A DNA stretch of 64,000 nucleotides from Aselliscus stoliczkanus (Eukaryota > Chordata > Mammalia > Chiroptera > Hipposideridae): assembly GCA_033961575.1 (NCBI GenBank), contig CM066727.1:148351434-148415433 (forward strand). Direction: 5' to 3'. Positions 45,062 to 55,849 of the stretch are shown in pieces. The notes beneath the pieces were generated by a model. The model was not told where the DNA came from and searched no databases. It was given only the letters and a program-made list of their open reading frames with translations. How positions within the stretch are numbered: position 1 is the first letter of the stretch; the number at the start of each line of letters is the position of its first letter. A program made the position numbers and the translations under genes.

Positions 45062-46109
45062 GAGAGAGTAGAATCAAATATTCAAACTATTGAAAGAGAG
45101 AAAGTACCTGCTAAAAATAATATATCCAGCAAAGTTATCTTCTAGATATGAAGGAGAAATAAAGACTTCTCCAGACATATACTAGCTGAGTGAATTTACC
45201 ACCACAAGACCTGCATTACAGGAAATACTGAAGGGGGTTATTCTTCCTAGACAAAAAAAAAAAAAAAAGACAAAAGAATAGGAAACTATGAGTAAAATAC
45301 AGAGCCAGAAGCAGGAAATTGTAACTCGTATTTAGAATAAGGTATTATGCACTGAAATATAACATTAAGGTTAAAGGAATTGAAAACATTAAAAAAGAGG
45401 AAAGACAATAGCTACTGTAATTTGGAAATGAACTCACAAAAAGGGATAATTTGTGACAACAAAAACATAAAAGGGGAGAAATTAAGGTCTGAATTTTCAC
45501 AGGGGAATGGAGATAAGGCATTCAGAAGAAAAAAGGACTACTGTATATATGAAACTTTCTTTTGCATAAATTTAAGGGTAACCACACAAAAGAAATCTGG
45601 AACTGAGAAACGTAACATAAAAGAAGGAGAAACAGAAAGGAAAAAAATCATACAATACCACAAAACTAAAATAAGAGACAGAAACACAAAGAGAAAGAAA
45701 CAATGGCAACACAAAGCTACCAGAAAACAAAAGATAGAATGGATACAGGAAATCTTCATATATTAATAATCATCCTAAAGTGTAAATGGACTGAACTCAC
45801 CAATAAAAAGGCACAGAGTAGCCAGTTTGATCAACAAATAAAACCCAATCAAATGCTGCCTTCAAAAGACACATCACAGCTTCAAATATAGACTCAAATT
45901 AAAAGGGTAGGAAATTATTCTCCAAGAAAATGATATCCAGAGAAAAGTGGGTGTGACTGTACTTATATCTGACAAAATAGATTTCAAGATAAAAAAGGTA
46001 ATAAGAGACAAAGATGGACATTTTATAATGATAAAGGGAACAATAATACATCAAAAAAACATAACACTAATAAATATTTATGCACCCAATCAGGGAGCAT
46101 CAAAACATA

Positions 46110-46345
46110 CAGAGGATGCCAAAAAAATATGTATATATTTTAAGAAAAAAAAAGTATTAAAATTGTAATACTCAATATATACCAATAACAAAAGATGAAT
46201 ACAAGTCACATTTGACTTCTGCAATTACAAGAGGTGCTCAAATTGGTTACCATCAGCATCCAAATACTTCCAGTTACAGCGAACTACTGCTTGAGCAACA
46301 TTGACCAAAGTGTCCACTTGTATACATTTTTTTTGGCACCCCCGG
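46110..46345. mobile_element. 236-bp mariner-like element, internal-deletion derivative
   Basis: 5' end 'cagaggatgccaaaaaaata' pairs with the complement of the 3' end 'ttttttttggcacccccgg'. TA flanks both sides (46108-46109, 46346-46347) and L1 text resumes at 'aaagcaactacaaacag'. On the minus strand the interior reads a short protein-like stretch including 'VDTLVNVAQAVV' and 'LDADGNQFEHLL' then a stop, which looks like a transposase C-terminus. So this is probably an autonomous element that lost its middle. Confidence 0.8.
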
Positions 46346-47059
46346 TATAAAGCAACTACAAACAGAACTTAAGGGGGAAACTGACAATAAATATCCCACT
46401 GACAGCTATGGATAGATCATCCAAACAGAAATCAATAAGAAATATTGGCCTTAAATAACACATTAGACCAAAGGGACATAATTGACATTTATAGAGTCTT
46501 TCATCCCAGAGCACAAGAGTATACATTTTTCTCTAGTGCATATGGAACATTCTCAAGGCCATATCTTGGGACACAAAGATATCTAGCCTCAGCAAATTTA
46601 AGAACACTGAAATCACACCAAGCATATTTGCCAACCACAGTGCTTTGAAATTGGAGATCAACTGCAAAAGACAAGCGGGAAAAACAGCAAATATGTGGAG
46701 ATTAAACAACATGCTACTAAATAACAACTGGGTCAAACACAAAATAAAAAGAGAGCTCAAAAGATACACAGAGACGAATAAGAATGAAAACATAACATAT
46801 AAAAATTTTAGGGATACAGCAAAAGTGGTAATAAGACGTTTATATCATTATAGGCCTATCTCAAGAAACAAGAAAAATCCCAAATAAACAACATTACATC
46901 TTAAAGAACTAGAAAAAGAACTATTAAAGCTCAAAGTCAGCAGAAGGAATAAAATAATAAAAATTAGACCAAAATTAAATTAAATAGAGAACAAAAAGAT
47001 AGTAGAAAAACGTTAATGCAATGAAGAGAGGGTTCCTTGAAAAGGTTAATTGACCTTTT

Positions 47060-47169
47060 CACCGGCCGAGTGGCACGGTGGTTAAGCGCTGGTTTGGGAA
47101 GCCAGTGGCCCCGGTTCGGGTCCCACATATGAGGGCCAGTGACACTACCCTCAAAAAAAAAAAAAAAAA
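47060..47169 (+). mobile_element. Short tRNA-derived SINE in L1 ORF2
   Basis: Head 'ccggccgagtggcacggtgg', B box 'ggttcgggtccc', A tail with one G. TSD 'gaaaaggttaattgac' (47038-47053) and again directly after the tail; 'cttttca' after the first copy is extra sequence at the junction. L1 text continues 'aaacctctggctagactcac'. Confidence 0.92.
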
Positions 47170-47359
47170 GAAAAGGTTAATTGACAAACCTCTGGCTAGA
47201 CTCACTAAGGAAAAAAGACTCAAACAAAATCAGAAATGAAAAAGGAGAAGTTATGATGGACACCACGGATATACCACAGATATCATACAAAAATACCATG
47301 AAAGACTATATGACACCAAATTCAATCACCTAGAAGAAATGGACAAGTTCTTAGAAATA

Positions 47360-47439
47360 TTGGGTGTCGGAAAAGTCAGGACGCACTTTTACAACGAAAA
47401 ACATGGAAAAAATACGTCATGACATTTCCAACAACCCAA
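47360..47439. mobile_element. 80-bp mariner MITE
   Basis: 5' 'ttgggtgtcggaaaagtcag' pairs with the complement of 3' 'gacatttccaacaacccaa'. TA flanks at 47358-47359 and 47440-47441. Same family as the MITE at 43680; the interior 'acaacgaaaaacatgg' is shared. One T is missing from the 5' terminus. Confidence 0.9.
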
Positions 47440-47488
47440 TATATAATCATTCCTAAACTGAAACACGAAGAACTGCAAAATCTAAATA

Positions 47489-47705
47489 CAGTAATACCTT
47501 GGTTTACGAGCATAATTCATTCCAGAAATAAACTACTCATATTGCAAGACATCGCTCGCTTACCAAGTTAAAATGTATTATTAGGTTGGTGCAAAAGTAA
47601 TAGCAGTTTTTGCCATTACTCGTAATAGCACCAATCTAATAGAAATGTTTGCTTGTCTTGCGGAACACTCCCAAACCAAGTTACTTGCAATCCAAGGTTT
47701 TGCTG
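47489..47705. mobile_element. Tigger-like (TcMar/pogo) MITE, split by another element
   Basis: 5' 'cagtaataccttggtttacg' pairs imperfectly with the complement of the 3' end ('caatccaaggttttgctg'). TA flanks at 47487-47488 and 47706-47707. Removing the 59-bp insert plus one TA leaves about 156 bp with no coding capacity. The 'CAGT...' start and TA target fit the Tigger/pogo branch; family name unassigned. Confidence 0.78.
47581..47639. mobile_element. Hsmar1/MADE1-like mariner MITE inside the Tigger-like element
   Basis: 5' terminus 'ttaggttggtgcaaaagtaa' is identical to the Hsmar1/MADE1 end as I remember it, followed by 'cagtttttgccattac'. The 3' end 'gcaccaatctaa' is a diverged, shortened inverted copy. 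TA flanks both sides (47579-47580, 47640-47641). At 59 bp it is shorter than a standard 80-bp MADE1, with the loss in the 3' half. Confidence 0.8.
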
Positions 47706-47733
47706 TAGTCCAATCAACAGAAAAGAAATTAAA

Positions 47734-47780
47734 ACTTCTACTTTTTGGGAGGCATCGAAAGCCTCCCAAAAAGTAGAAGT
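47734..47780. repeat. Perfect 20-bp inverted repeat with 7-bp loop
   Basis: Left arm 47734-47753 'acttctactttttgggaggc', loop 'atcgaaa', right arm 47761-47780 is the exact reverse complement. The right arm is native L1 ORF2 text (the usual 'cctccca...agtccagga...gatg' block follows it). The left arm is therefore an inverted copy added next to it. Confidence 0.95.
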
Positions 47781-48560
47781 CCAGGATCAGATGACTTCAC
47801 TGATGAATTCTACCAAACAGTCAAAGAAGATTTAATACCTACCTTTCTTAAATTCTTCCAAAAAATTGAAAAAAGGCAGTACTTCCTAACTCATTTTATG
47901 AAGCCAATATTACCCTGATACCAAAATCTGGCATGGAAAATAAAAGAAAGAAAACACAAATGCAAAAGTCCCAAACAAAATACTAGCAAACTGAATACAA
48001 CAACACATTAAAAAGATAATACATCATGTTCAAGTGGGGTTCATTCCAGGGGTGCAAGGATAGTTCAACATATGCAAAACGATCAATGTGAAAACCAGAT
48101 TAACAAAATAAAAGATAAAAATCATGATCATATCAATAGATACAGAAAAATCATTTAACAAGATAAAACATCCATTAATGATTAAAACACTCAATAAAAT
48201 GGGTGTAGAAGGAAAGTACCTCAACATAACAAAGGCCATATATGACAAAGCCTCAGCTAATAGTATACTCAATGGTGAAAACTGAAAGCTTTTCCTCTGG
48301 GATCAGGAACAAGACAGGGATGCCCCCTCTAACCCCTGTTATTCAACATTGTATTGGAAGTCCTAGCCAGAGTAATCAGAGAAAATAAATAAATAAAAGG
48401 CATCCAAACTGGGAATGAAGAAATTAAAGTGTCACTTTTTGCAGGTGACATGATTCTTTATATAGAAAACCCAAAAGACTCTACCAAAAAACTATTAGAA
48501 ACAATAAGCAAATACAGTAAAGCTGTAGGGATACAACATCAATGTATAAAAATCCTTTGC

Positions 48561-48973
48561 TGGGCTGGTCGAGTGGCTCAGTTGGCTAAGAGCACAAGCT
48601 CCAAACAACGGGTCGCCAGCTCGATTCCCACATGGGCCAGTGAGTTGCGCCCAAGCTGAGCTGCTGCTGAGCGCCAACAGGTGGCACAATGGCTCCGCTG
48701 GTGAGAGTACGTGCTTCTAACAACAAGGATGCAGGTTCGACTCCCACATGGGATGGTGCGCTATGCCCACCCGCAACTAAAATTGAACACAGCACCTTGA
48801 GCTGAGCTGCCAACAAGCAGACAGATGGCGACTGGACTTGGAGCTGAGCTAGCTGCACCCTCCACAACTAAGATTGAAGGACAACAACTTAGCTGTCCCC
48901 CTTCCCCAATTCCCCAACATTGTTCCCCTTCCCCAATTCCCCAATAAAATTCTTTAAAAAATATAAAAATAAA
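48561..48973 (+). mobile_element. Dimeric VES-type SINE with AATAAA tail
   Basis: Two tRNA-like units in tandem: A box 'tggctcagttgg' (48574-48585) with B-like 'gctcgattccc', then A box 'tggctccgctgg' (48690-48701) with B box 'ggttcgactcc' (48734-48744). The 3' module has 'gacttggagctgagctagct', 'ccctccacaactaagattga' and 'ccttccccaattccccaa', then AATAAA and TTCTTT. TSD 'taaaaatcctttgc' at 48547-48560 and 48974-48987, identical. Confidence 0.93.
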
Positions 48974-49521
48974 TAAAAATCCTTTGCATTTCTATATACT
49001 AACAATGAAGTTTCAGAAAAAGAAATAAAAATAACAATTCCTTTTGCAATTGCAGCAAAAAGAACAAAATACCTAGAGATTAACTTAACAAAGGAGGTGA
49101 AGGACTTGTACACTGAAAACTGTAAGACATTGTTGAAAGAAATTGAAAAGGACACAAAGAAATGGGAAGATGTTCTGTGTTCATGAATTGGAAGAATCAA
49201 CATAGTTAAAATGGCCATATTACCTAAACCAATATACAAATTTAATGCAATCTCCATCAAAATCCCAATGGCATTTTTTCAAGAAATAAAACAAAAAAAT
49301 CATCAGATTTATATGGAATCACAAAATACCCCAAATAGCCAAAGCAATCCTAAGTAAAAAGAACAAGGCCAAAGGTATCACACTACTGACTTCAAATTAT
49401 ACTACAAAGAGACAATAATCAAAACAGCAGGGTATTAGACAAAAAAACAGACATAGAGACCAATAGAACAAATTTGAGAATCCAAAAATAAACCCACATA
49501 TATATGGGCAAATAATTTTTG

Positions 49522-49671
49522 TGTGTGTTTTTTTTTGGTTTTGTTTTTTTGTTTTTTTGGTTTTTTTGAGGTTTTTTGAGGGCAGTGTCACTGGCCCTCA
49601 CATGTGGGACCCGAACCAGGGCCACTGGCTTCCCAAGCCAGCACCCAACCACCGCGCCACTTGGCCGGCCC
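49522..49671 (-). mobile_element. Short tRNA-derived SINE, reverse strand
   Basis: A long, impure T-rich tail with G interruptions (49522-49578), then 'gagggcagtgtcactggccc' and the full head to 'cgccacttggccggccc'. TSD 'tgggcaaataatttttg' (17 bp) before and after, identical. Confidence 0.94.
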
Positions 49672-51025
49672 TGGGCAAATAATTTTTGACAAAGGATTCA
49701 AAAACATACAATGGAGAAAAGAAAGCCCATTTCAATAAATGTTGCTGAAAAAATTGGAAAGCCAAGTGCAAAAGAATGAAACTAGATTGCTGTCTGTCAC
49801 CATATACCAAAAGTCACTCAAAATGGATCAAAGGACTAAATGTAAGACCTGAAGCAATAAATTTCATAGGAAAAAGTGTAGGTACTAAACTCATGTACCT
49901 CGGGTTGAGAGAGGTATTTAAGAATTTGACCTCAAAGGCAAGAGACGTAATACAAGCAAAAATAAATGAATGGAACTATATCAAACTAAAAAGCTTCTGC
50001 ACAGCAAAAGGAACCAACAACAAAACAAAGAGGCAACCAACAAAACTGGAGAAGATATTTGCAAAAAACACCTCCAATTAGGGGACCAAAATAAAAAATA
50101 TATAAAGAACTCATACAATTCAACAACAAAAAACCCCAACAATCCAATTTAAAAATGAGCGGAGGACCTGGACAGACACTTCTCCCAAGAAGACAAACAA
50201 ATGGACAACAGATGTACAAAAAGATGCTCAGCTTCACTAGCTGTTAGGGAAATGCAAATCAAAGCCACAATGAGATACCACCTCACACCTGTTAGAACAG
50301 CTATTATCAATAAGACAAGTAATAACAACAGTTGGAGAGGCTGTGAGTAAAAAGGACGCCTCGTACACTGCTGGTGGGGATGTAAACTGGTACAGCCACT
50401 ATGGAAAATAGTATGGAGGTTCCTCAAAAAATTAAGAATAGAGTTACCATATGACCCAGTAATCCTCTTCTGGATATCTACCCCGAAATTTTGAAAACAT
50501 TTATTCATAAAGATATATATACCCCTATGATCATTGCAACACTATTCACAGTGGCCAAGACATGGAATCAACTGAAATGTCCTTCAATAGATGATTGGAT
50601 AAAGAAGATGTGGTACATATACAATGGAATATTACCCGGCCATAAGAAGAAATGTAATACTGCCATTTGATAGAACATGGATGGATCTTGAGATTATCAT
50701 GCTAAGAAAAATAAGACAGAAAAAGTCAAGAGCCATATGATTTCACTCATATGTGAGATATAAAAGTGAAAACAACAAGCAAACAAATATAAACAAGCAC
50801 AAACTCATAGACACATACAACAATATGGCAGTTATCAATGGGACAGGTGGGTGGGAGGGAGATAAGAAAAGGACAAAGGGAGCCAAATGTATGGTGGAAG
50901 GACACTTGACTTTGAGTGATGAACACACAAGCAATATACAGATGATGTATTATAGAATTGTACACTTGAAACCTATATAATTTTATTAACCAATATTACC
51001 CCAATAAATTTAATTTAAAAAAATT

Positions 51026-52429
51026 TTTAAGTGACATTTTCCTAGTTCACCTGGATTAAGGAACATCCATAATTACACAAGATGTGGTTTTCATGGGCAG
51101 CAAGTCAAAGAAGCTATATTCATATTGGGTTTTGATGCAAAACTGCCAAATGGTGTGTCATAAAATTTGCATTTTTTTCTCTCCAACTAAACTGATCTTC
51201 TTGGATCCAGGAAGTATGCATTATTCATTCGGGTAGTATCTAGCAAATATAGAGTATGAAAAAATACTTATTGACCTAAACATAATTGAACGGGCACATA
51301 GCATAGCACTAGGTTCATGGAAGGAACTAAAATATTTTTGGAATGAATGAACCTGAGGAAGGTTGATGGAAACTAGTTCTAAGTGATCTATCTTCCAGAT
51401 TGTCATCAAGATTAAGAAACATATATATGGAGGACAGAATGGATACCATTCCAAAGTAATACACACACATACATATCTAATATATGCATTCACATACACA
51501 ACCTGAAGCAATCTTCAATAACTAACATTTAAAAGCAGCAAGAATTTTAACTATAGAAGAAACATCAGCAATTTATATAGATAGAAACATCAGCAATTTA
51601 TATGACACTGTTAGACAAATTGCCTTAGCTCTAACCCACCATTATAACATCCCTGATAAATCTGGAGAGAGACATTTTCCCCGATTTGTGTATATCTGTA
51701 AAATTTATGTAGTTTTAGCTTTTAAATCTGAAAAAACTGTTAGGAAGTTTTCTGAAATGTCTACTGAGATCTGAACTCCTGTATCTCCACTCACCAAATT
51801 CAAATCTAGGTAATCATGTGTCAGCATCATTTCTTATCCCTGGACCTGAAACCTGAGCTCAGTTCTCTCACATAATCTTATTATTCCTAAGATCTGTCAA
51901 GACATTTGAAAGCTCCTCAAACTCTCTTATTCTTCTCAGCCCCTGCCTAGTCCAAACACGATGGCAAACAGGTTCCAGAATGGTTATGTCAAGGATTGAA
52001 ATGAGGGGGGATTACCTCTTTCTACTCAGTTTAGTGTGTCCATCTTAAGAAAGATGATAAGTAGAAAGGGATAACCTACTCGTATGTTATAATCAAGGGT
52101 GTTGTTTGCCATGGTAGAAATATTTGTGAAATTTCCCCAATATTATTTTCATACTTCATCATTTCTCAACACCAATTTCTGTTCATAAGTAAGCTTCACT
52201 GGGAAATTTTCTTTTAGGATTGTATGTTTAGGTATTGAAAATAGCCCAAAGAAGCCATTTACATATTCTGCAATTGCCCCAAGTAAGGTCAGTTCCACTA
52301 AGGCATACTGCAAAATAAAATAAAACATTTAAAATTCATCAAAAAAAGTTCATAATTCAGAGGAGATTACACATAGTTTCACAGAGGGAATGTAGATGTT
52401 ATGCTGAAATTTGTCAGATTGTTAAGGAA
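51026..52429. other. Gene-free stretch
   Basis: No named repeat. A two-copy tandem duplication of 'agaaacatcagcaatttata' lies at about 51557-51602. The 96-codon minus-strand frame at 51221-51511 has no domain. Confidence 0.45.
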
Positions 52430-53309
52430 AATAAATCAGTACCTGAAGAAGGAATTCCTGTCTCCTAAGGCTGACCAAAGTGGGGGTAAGCAACCCAGCT
52501 TGCCTCTGCCAAGAATGTTCTTCCCACAGCAATTAAAAATTCTGGGTGGAATACTGAAAACATCTTTTTTTTAGTGCACTTATGGATTAACCAAGAAAAT
52601 AAAGAATCCTCAAAGCCCAAAATTCAAGAGAAAGAGGAAACCTAAGGAAGCAGAGCTCCAAAGCTGATATTTACGCTGACAGCCAAACATCAGACTCCTT
52701 GAACTTCATTTTCTGGTCTTAGAGGGAATAAGGGACAATCTAAAGTGGGATGTCTAATAGGGGATACCCTCCCGCCATAAAGCTGGAACCACAAAAGTCT
52801 ATGCTTACAATGTCAGGATGCACTAGAAATCAGCCAGCCCCGGCCTGAGGAGGCAGCATGTCCTAAATGTTGTCACTAGATTGAAGGGAGGGAAATCTCC
52901 CTTGAGATCTTAACACAAGCTGATTCTCTCAAGAGTTTGTAGCCCAAATACATGATAACTTGGTGGACTGGAAACTCTTAAATAAGTATGTTACGATAAA
53001 ATGGTCCCACCTGGATAGTGCCCCAGATACCCAGCAGAAATGAATGGAAATCCTCTCTGAAGGAACCCACCTTCAACACAGGCCTCAAAAACTCCAGTGG
53101 ATAAAATACTAAGAAATATGAACTCAGTGTTAAAAATCCCAAATCACAGAATTTAAGGCTCCATTAATGAGAGCAAGCAGAAAAAACACACAACATAAAC
53201 TTACCTATGAACTTCAGATACTGGAATAAATACACTAGTATGTTTATTATGTTTAAGAAATAAAAGGATTGAACATACAACTAAGAAGAAAAAGACTTTG
53301 AAAAGAATT

Positions 53310-53420
53310 TTTTTTTTTTTTTTTTTGAGAGCAGTGTCTCTGGCCCTCATATGTGTGACCCGAACCGGGGCCGCTGGCTTCCGAAGCCAGCGCTTAAACA
53401 CCGCGCCACTCGGCCGGCCC
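53310..53420 (-). mobile_element. Short tRNA-derived SINE, reverse strand
   Basis: T-run of about 19, then 'gagagcagtgtctctggccc' and the complement of the head down to 'cgccactcggccggccc'. Flanks 'aagaattttt' and 'aaaaaatttt' suggest the TSD but are low complexity. Confidence 0.93.
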
Positions 53421-53887
53421 TAAAAAATTTTGAATAGAACCCTTTGAAATGAAAATTATAGTAATTGGATTTTTTAATTCAATGAATTAGCTTACTATAT
53501 GATTAGACCTACTGAAAAAAGAATTCATGAAATGGACTATAATGCTGAAGAAATTATCCAGAAAAGAGAGAAAAGAGATTGAAAATACAGAAGAAATGTA
53601 AAAAAGCAGAGAGGATAAAGTGAGATACAATGGGAGATCTAGGCCAGTGAAGTAAAGCAAGAAAAAAAAATAAAATGAGTAAGTATTAGAAAGGAAGAAA
53701 TAAAACTTTATTTGCATATGATGTAATATTTATATAAAAACCTCCCCAAAAAAATACTGATAGGTTTTTTGAATTAATAATAGAACTTAACATGGGACTT
53801 GAATATAAAATTAATTGCCCTTCTAAACCAACAGCAGAAAGTTAAAAAGTGTACTTTTTTAGAAAGATATCACTTATAGCATTTTAT

Positions 53888-53998
53888 TTTATTTTTTTTT
53901 TTTTTAAGGCAGTGTCACTGGCCCTCATATGTGGGACCTGAACCAGGGCCGCTGGCTTCCCAAGCCAGCGCCTAACCACTGCGCCACTCTGCCGGCTC
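53888..53998 (-). mobile_element. Short tRNA-derived SINE, reverse strand
   Basis: T-run, 'aaggcagtgtcactggccc' and the complement of the head ending 'cgccactctgccggct'. TSD 'cacttatagcatttta' is identical at 53872-53887 and 53999-54014. Confidence 0.95.
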
Positions 53999-55389
53999 AC
54001 TTATAGCATTTTAAAAATGTGAATAATCTAGGAATAAATATACCAAAAGATCTTCATGAGAAAAAATTATAAACTTTATTAATAGACACTAAAAATACCT
54101 AAAAAAAAAGACATGTTACTGTATGAAAAGAATCATTATTATAAAGATGTCAATTCTCCCCAACTTAATTAATAGATTCAAGTCAATTTCAGTCAAAAAG
54201 TCCACAAAAAGTCTTACGAGTCTTGACAAGCTGGTTCTAAAACTATATATGGAAGAGAAAGCAGTCAATAATGTTAAAATATGCCTGAAGAAGAAAACTA
54301 GGTAGGAGAAGTTGTTTTATGAGATGCATATAATGCTGTACTAATTAATATATTGTGCCATTTGGATCGGAATAGACAACTATATCATTAGAACAGGATG
54401 GAGAACCCAGAAACAGCCCCATGTGTTTGGAAGAGCTGTCATTACAGAGCAGTGGAAGAAAGCTGGACTGCCAGTGGATTACACTAGGACAATTAGTATA
54501 TTAACAAGAGGGTGAGGAATCTCACCATACACCCAAAACTCATTTCTATATGGATTAAAAATTTAAATGTAAAAGATAAAACCATAAAATGCTTAGGTGA
54601 CAATCTAAAAGATTATCTTTATGAATTTAGGGTAGGGAAGGATTTCTTAAGCAAAGCGTGCACGTGTGTAATGCACCACACACACATTACACCTAACCAA
54701 AAAGTACAGGATAAATTTGACTACATTAAAATTAAGAAGTTTTGTTCACCAATAGACACCATTAAGAGAGTGAAAAAGCAAAGCATAGAGTAAGGAACTG
54801 ACGAAGTGACAAAATGCTTATATCCAGACTATATATAAGAAAAAGACAAACAATCCAATAGAAAAGAGAGCCGAGATATAAACAGGGATTTCATGGAAGA
54901 GAAAAATACAAATGTTCAATAAACAGAGGAAAAGATATCAATATCTTTAGTAATTAGGAAAATGCAAATTAAAACCATAATCAGATATAACTTCACTTCA
55001 CTCCTGCCAGATTTGCAAAACTTTAAAAATCACATTATCAAGTGTTGGCAAGGATGTGGAAAAACAGAAGCAGTTATATCTGCTGGTAGGAGTATAAATT
55101 GATTTTTAAAAATTACTTTGGCATTATCTAGTGAGGCTGAAGGTGTATATCAACTCCAGCTCCTAGACTAGAGCAATTCTTGCCCATAGGAACCAAGTAA
55201 CATGTATGAGAATGTTCAGAGTACCACTGTTTGCTGGGTATGGAGGGCAGGTGGCCAGAATCAACTCAATGGTCATCAACAGACAAATAGATAAATCAAT
55301 TATGCTGTCTCATATAATGGAATTCTTTGCAGCTGTAAATTACAGCTATGTGCAACAAAGCAGATGAATGTTAGAAATGTGTTGAATGA

Positions 55390-55849
55390 GGGCCGGGCGA
55401 GTGGCGCATTGGTTAAGCGCTGGTTTTGGGATGCCAGCGGCCCCGGTTCGGATCCCACATGAGGGCCAGTGACACTGTCCTCTACAGCTAGCAACACCTC
55501 CACCTGGAGCTGGGCTGTGCGAGCCCCGGTGATGGTGTGGGCTGCAGCCCCTGCTGCAGTGGGCTGCCATAGGCTACAGTGAGTGGCCCGCAGCCAAGAG
55601 TGAGCTGCCAATAGCCGCGGTGAGCGACATCCAGAGGCCAGCGACTGATCTGCCTCATCCGGGAAGAGTGCAATGACGATACCAACAGTCCGATCTGCCT
55701 CATCCGGGAAGAGCGCAATGACGGAAGCAACATCCTCCGCAACTAAACTGAAGAACAAAAAGACAGCAACTTGTCTGTTCCCCTTCCCCGATTCCCCAAC
55801 GCTGTTCCCCTCCGCCAATTCCCCAATAAAATCTTTAAAAAAAAAAAAA
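55390..55849 (+). mobile_element. Long composite SINE with a 45-bp internal duplication
   Basis: Head 'gggccgggcgagtggcgcat', body, and tail with AATAAA (55825-55830) followed by TCTTT. TSD 'agaaatgtgttgaatga' (17 bp) is identical at 55373-55389 and 55850-55866. The words from 'gatctgcctcatccgggaag' recur 45 bp later (55647 and 55692), an internal tandem duplication not seen in the other long copies. Confidence 0.94.
55825..55836 (+). terminator. AATAAA plus TCTTT tail motif of the long SINE
   Basis: 'aataaaatcttt' directly before the A tail. In the T+ class of mammalian SINEs, TCTTT serves as an RNA polymerase III terminator and AATAAA allows polyadenylation of the SINE RNA. The same pair occurs in the copies at 6456, 11150 (complement), 48561, 59678, 61284 and 62072, with small spacing changes. 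Confidence 0.65.

Larger units (their letters stand above)
45760..50600 (+). pseudogene. L1 ORF2 pseudogene
   Basis: ORF2p is the L1 endonuclease/reverse transcriptase. Remnants in order: an endonuclease-like part ('KITLINIYAPNQGA' after 46050), the '...CIKILC' RT region near 48540, and the C-terminal region after 49000. The RT active-site loop reads FAGD in '[13 protein letters not shown]' (48428-48470) where the family has FADD, so the first loop aspartate is lost. Multiple stops and six insertions interrupt it. Clearly dead. Confidence 0.8.
43300..51025 (+). mobile_element. L1 pseudogene of full-length scale, heavily nested
   Basis: Order: 5' UTR (about 43300-44309), ORF1 relic (44310-45061), inter-ORF region, ORF2 relic (about 45760-50600), 3' UTR ending 'accccaataaatttaattta' plus A-rich tail near 51025. 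Inserted elements account for well over 1 kb: mariner MITEs at 43680 and 47360, a mariner-like derivative at 46110, a Tigger-like element at 47489, and SINEs at 47060, 48561 and 49522. I could not fix the 5' boundary or the TSD. Stops and frameshifts throughout. Confidence 0.85.

Noticed and set aside
44310..45766. Functional lysine-rich protein genes
   Set aside because: These frames are broken parts of L1 ORF1 and the inter-ORF region.
47734..47780. MicroRNA precursor
   Set aside because: The stem is only 20 bp with a 7-bp loop, too short for a typical precursor, and it is built from L1 coding text. A local inverted duplication explains it.
48574..48744. Possible tRNA genes
   Set aside because: The A and B boxes belong to the dimeric SINE; there is no full cloverleaf with acceptor stem, and the sequence continues into SINE tail with TSDs.
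55300..55818. 172-codon minus-strand open frame, and similar frames at 5074-5394, 11082-11345, 61319-61675 and 62099-62485
   Set aside because: All are the same antisense reading of the long SINE body, which happens to be GC-rich and stop-poor. Their mutual similarity is due to the repeat, not to a gene family.
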